Assembly: GCA_964390795.1 (NCBI GenBank)
Contig: CAYMLQ010000340.1
Location: forward strand, 1-6,531
Direction: 5' to 3'
Source: CAYMLQ01 sp964390795
GTDB lineage: Bacteria > Verrucomicrobiota > Kiritimatiellia > RFP12 > UBA1067
DNA length: 6,531 nucleotides
The translations under genes and the position numbers were made by a program. This document shows positions 5,684 to 6,531 of this stretch, one piece after another (positions within the stretch are counted from its first letter, which is position 1; each line of letters begins with the position of its first letter). Below the pieces are notes generated by a model. The model had not been told where the DNA came from, searched no databases, and saw nothing but the letters and a program-made list of their open reading frames with translations.

Positions 5684-5775
5684 GCTGTTAGGCGTTTAGG
5701 CTGTAGGCTGTTAGGGAGACAAAACGCGACGTTTCCCAAAGCCTTAAAGTCTAACAGCCTAAATCGCTAACAGCC
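5683..5775. repeat. Convergent intergenic repeat: four GGCTGTTAG copies forming a long imperfect hairpin, likely two-way terminator
   Basis: The 9-mer GGCTGTTAG occurs forward at 5683-5691 and 5706-5714 and inverted at 5751-5759 and 5767-5775. Pairing the outer ends gives 9 bp, a 3-nt internal loop, then 10 bp (TTTAGGCTGT); pairing the inner copies gives 11 bp (5704-5714 with 5751-5761). Between the arms lies a small hairpin, AAACG-CGA-CGTTT (5722-5734). Each arm begins at the stop codon of its own gene: the plus-strand SPFH gene ends at 5683 and the minus-strand hemolysin III gene ends at 5776. It fills the whole gap between convergent genes, so a shared terminator is the natural reading, although there is no clear T tract. 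Confidence 0.8.
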
Positions 5776-6435
5776 TTACCGCATCATCACATAGAACAGC
5801 ACGCAGATGAAGTGGCAGAAGGTGCCCGCCAGCACGAAGAGGTGCCACACCGCGTGGTGGAACGGCATGAAGCGCCACAGGTAGAAGACGGTGCCGAGCG
5901 TGTAGAGGCAGCCTCCTGCCAACAGCCAGAGCAGGCCCGCCACAGGCAGGGTGGCCATCAGCGGCCGGATGGCGATCAGTACGATCCACCCCATGCCGAT
6001 ATAGGCCAGCGTGGAAACGAAGCGCCATTTACCTGTGGTGAAGACTTTGACGATCGCGCCTGCCGCGGTCAAGCCCCAGACCACGCCGAGGATCGTCCAG
6101 GCGAGGGCCGGGTACGACTCGCGCAGCGTGACCAGCATGAAGGGCGTGTAGGAGCCGGCGATCAGGAAGTAGATCGCCATGTGGTCGCACACTTCCAGAA
6201 GCTGTTTGGCGCGCGTGTGCGTGACCGCGTGATAGACCGACGAGACGGTGTAGAGCAGGATGATCGTCGCGCCGAAGACCGCGCCGCTGACCACCTTCCA
6301 CGGCACCTGCGTGCCGCTCTGCGCACCGAACACCACCATCAGCGCGAGCATGGCCGCGCCGAGGTGGCTGCCGAGCGCGTGAAGCGCGCTGTGCGAGATC
6401 TCCTCGGCGGGTGAAAAGTTGGTTTCGCAGCGCAT
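5776..6435 (-). CDS. Hemolysin III / YqfA family (PAQR-type) integral membrane protein
   Basis: A 219-residue protein, the usual length of the family, with about seven membrane helices. Family motifs in order: EEISHSALHALGSHLG (11-26), SSVYHAVTH (65-73) with the conserved SxxxH (Ser65, His69), CDHMAIYFLIAGSYTPF (83-99), GKWR (135-138), YIGMGW (145-150), and PFHHAVWHLFVLAGTFCHF (191-209) with HxxxH (His194, His198). In the wider PAQR superfamily, which includes adiponectin receptors, the SxxxH and HxxxH histidines bind zinc, and the fold is linked to hydrolase activity on lipids; the bacterial role is unsettled and the haemolysis name is historical. The ATG (minus strand, 6435-6433) follows the upstream gene's stop by 7 nt, with only a weak TAGGTG as ribosome binding site, so translation probably depends on read-on from the upstream gene. 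Its TAA stop is followed at once by the GGCTGTTAG repeat. Confidence 0.92.
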   Translation of the reverse strand: MRCETNFSPAEEISHSALHALGSHLGAAMLALMVVFGAQSGTQVPWKVVSGAVFGATIILLYTVSSVYHAVTHTRAKQLLEVCDHMAIYFLIAGSYTPFMLVTLRESYPALAWTILGVVWGLTAAGAIVKVFTTGKWRFVSTLAYIGMGWIVLIAIRPLMATLPVAGLLWLLAGGCLYTLGTVFYLWRFMPFHHAVWHLFVLAGTFCHFICVLFYVMMR

Positions 6436-6442
6436 GGCGCAC

Positions 6443-6531
6443 CTACGTAGCCAGATACGCGTTGATCGCGGCGGCGGCGCGGCGGCCCTCGCCCATCGCG
6501 AGGATCACGGTGGCGGCGCCGAGCACGATGT
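6443..6531 (-). CDS. C-terminal end of NADPH-dependent glutamate synthase small-subunit-like (GltD/homotetrameric GltA type) protein, partial
   Basis: Only the last 28 codons and the TAG stop (minus strand, 6445-6443) are inside the window. They read IVLGAATVILAMGEGRRAAAAINAYLAT, and the two bases before fit the end of an Asp codon. The pattern GDIV-GAATVILAMGxGRRAAxAIxxYL is the conserved C-terminal end of FAD/NAD(P)-dependent glutamate synthase small subunits and their homotetrameric relatives, where it closes the FAD-binding fold (the segment contacting FAD) and ends in an amphipathic helix. The complete enzyme would move electrons from NADPH to a glutamate synthase large subunit or act in a related ferredoxin:NADP role. 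It lies 7 nt before the hemolysin III gene on the same strand, so the two are probably co-transcribed. The call rests on a short stretch; other members of the same pyridine-nucleotide oxidoreductase family (for example SudA-type sulfide dehydrogenase subunits) cannot be excluded. Confidence 0.75.
   Translation of the reverse strand, partial: IVLGAATVILAMGEGRRAAAAINAYLAT

Noticed and set aside
5812..6414. 200-residue plus-strand open frame opposite the hemolysin III gene
   Set aside because: Charged Arg/Asp/His/Glu-rich translation typical of the antisense of a membrane protein; the minus-strand frame has all family motifs.

Overview
The window looks like chromosomal DNA from a GC-rich Gram-negative (diderm) bacterium. 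It encodes an ExbD/TolR-type inner-membrane protein, a LolC/E-type permease with its LolD-type ATPase (lipoprotein release towards the outer membrane), an NfeD/SPFH pair, a hemolysin III family membrane protein and the tail of a glutamate synthase small-subunit-like gene. An alpha/alpha-toroid (squalene-cyclase-like) protein directly behind exbD recalls gene sets of the Planctomycetes-Verrucomicrobia-Lentisphaerae/Kiritimatiellota group. That placement is a weak inference from gene content and protein style, not a computed result.

Layout. (1) Bases 1-3886, plus strand: a tight run of four genes, namely exbD (5' end cut off by the window), a membrane-anchored toroid protein, a LolC/E-like permease and lolD. 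Gaps are 12, 7 and 1 nt, so this is very probably one operon that begins upstream, where exbB/tolQ would be expected. (2) Bases 3887-4267: a 381-base gap without a credible gene. Its first half is GC-rich with 11-nt repeats and nested inverted repeats. Its second half is AT-richer, with a heptamer array and a perfect 10-bp stem-loop. (3) Bases 4268-5683, plus strand: a short NfeD-type protein and an SPFH/stomatin-type (QmcA-like) protein, each with a strong Shine-Dalgarno sequence. (4) Bases 5684-5775: a convergent intergenic region made almost entirely of copies of GGCTGTTAG in both orientations, able to fold into a long hairpin and probably a two-way terminator. (5) Bases 5776-6531, minus strand: a hemolysin III/PAQR-type membrane protein, preceded by the last 28 codons of an NADPH-dependent glutamate synthase small-subunit-like gene with 7 nt between them.

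How the genes may work together. ExbD is the proton-coupling partner of ExbB and normally drives a TonB- or TolA-like protein. Here the next gene has the layout of such a partner (short cytoplasmic N-terminus, one membrane helix, proline/acidic linker) but ends in an alpha/alpha-toroid domain that lacks the cyclase catalytic motif. It is followed without a break by the Lol genes. This is the most interesting feature of the window: a possible proton-motive-force-driven envelope machine with an unusual periplasmic effector, co-transcribed with the lipoprotein exporter. NfeD and SPFH proteins are a classic membrane-microdomain pair. The minus-strand genes are ordinary housekeeping or accessory genes.
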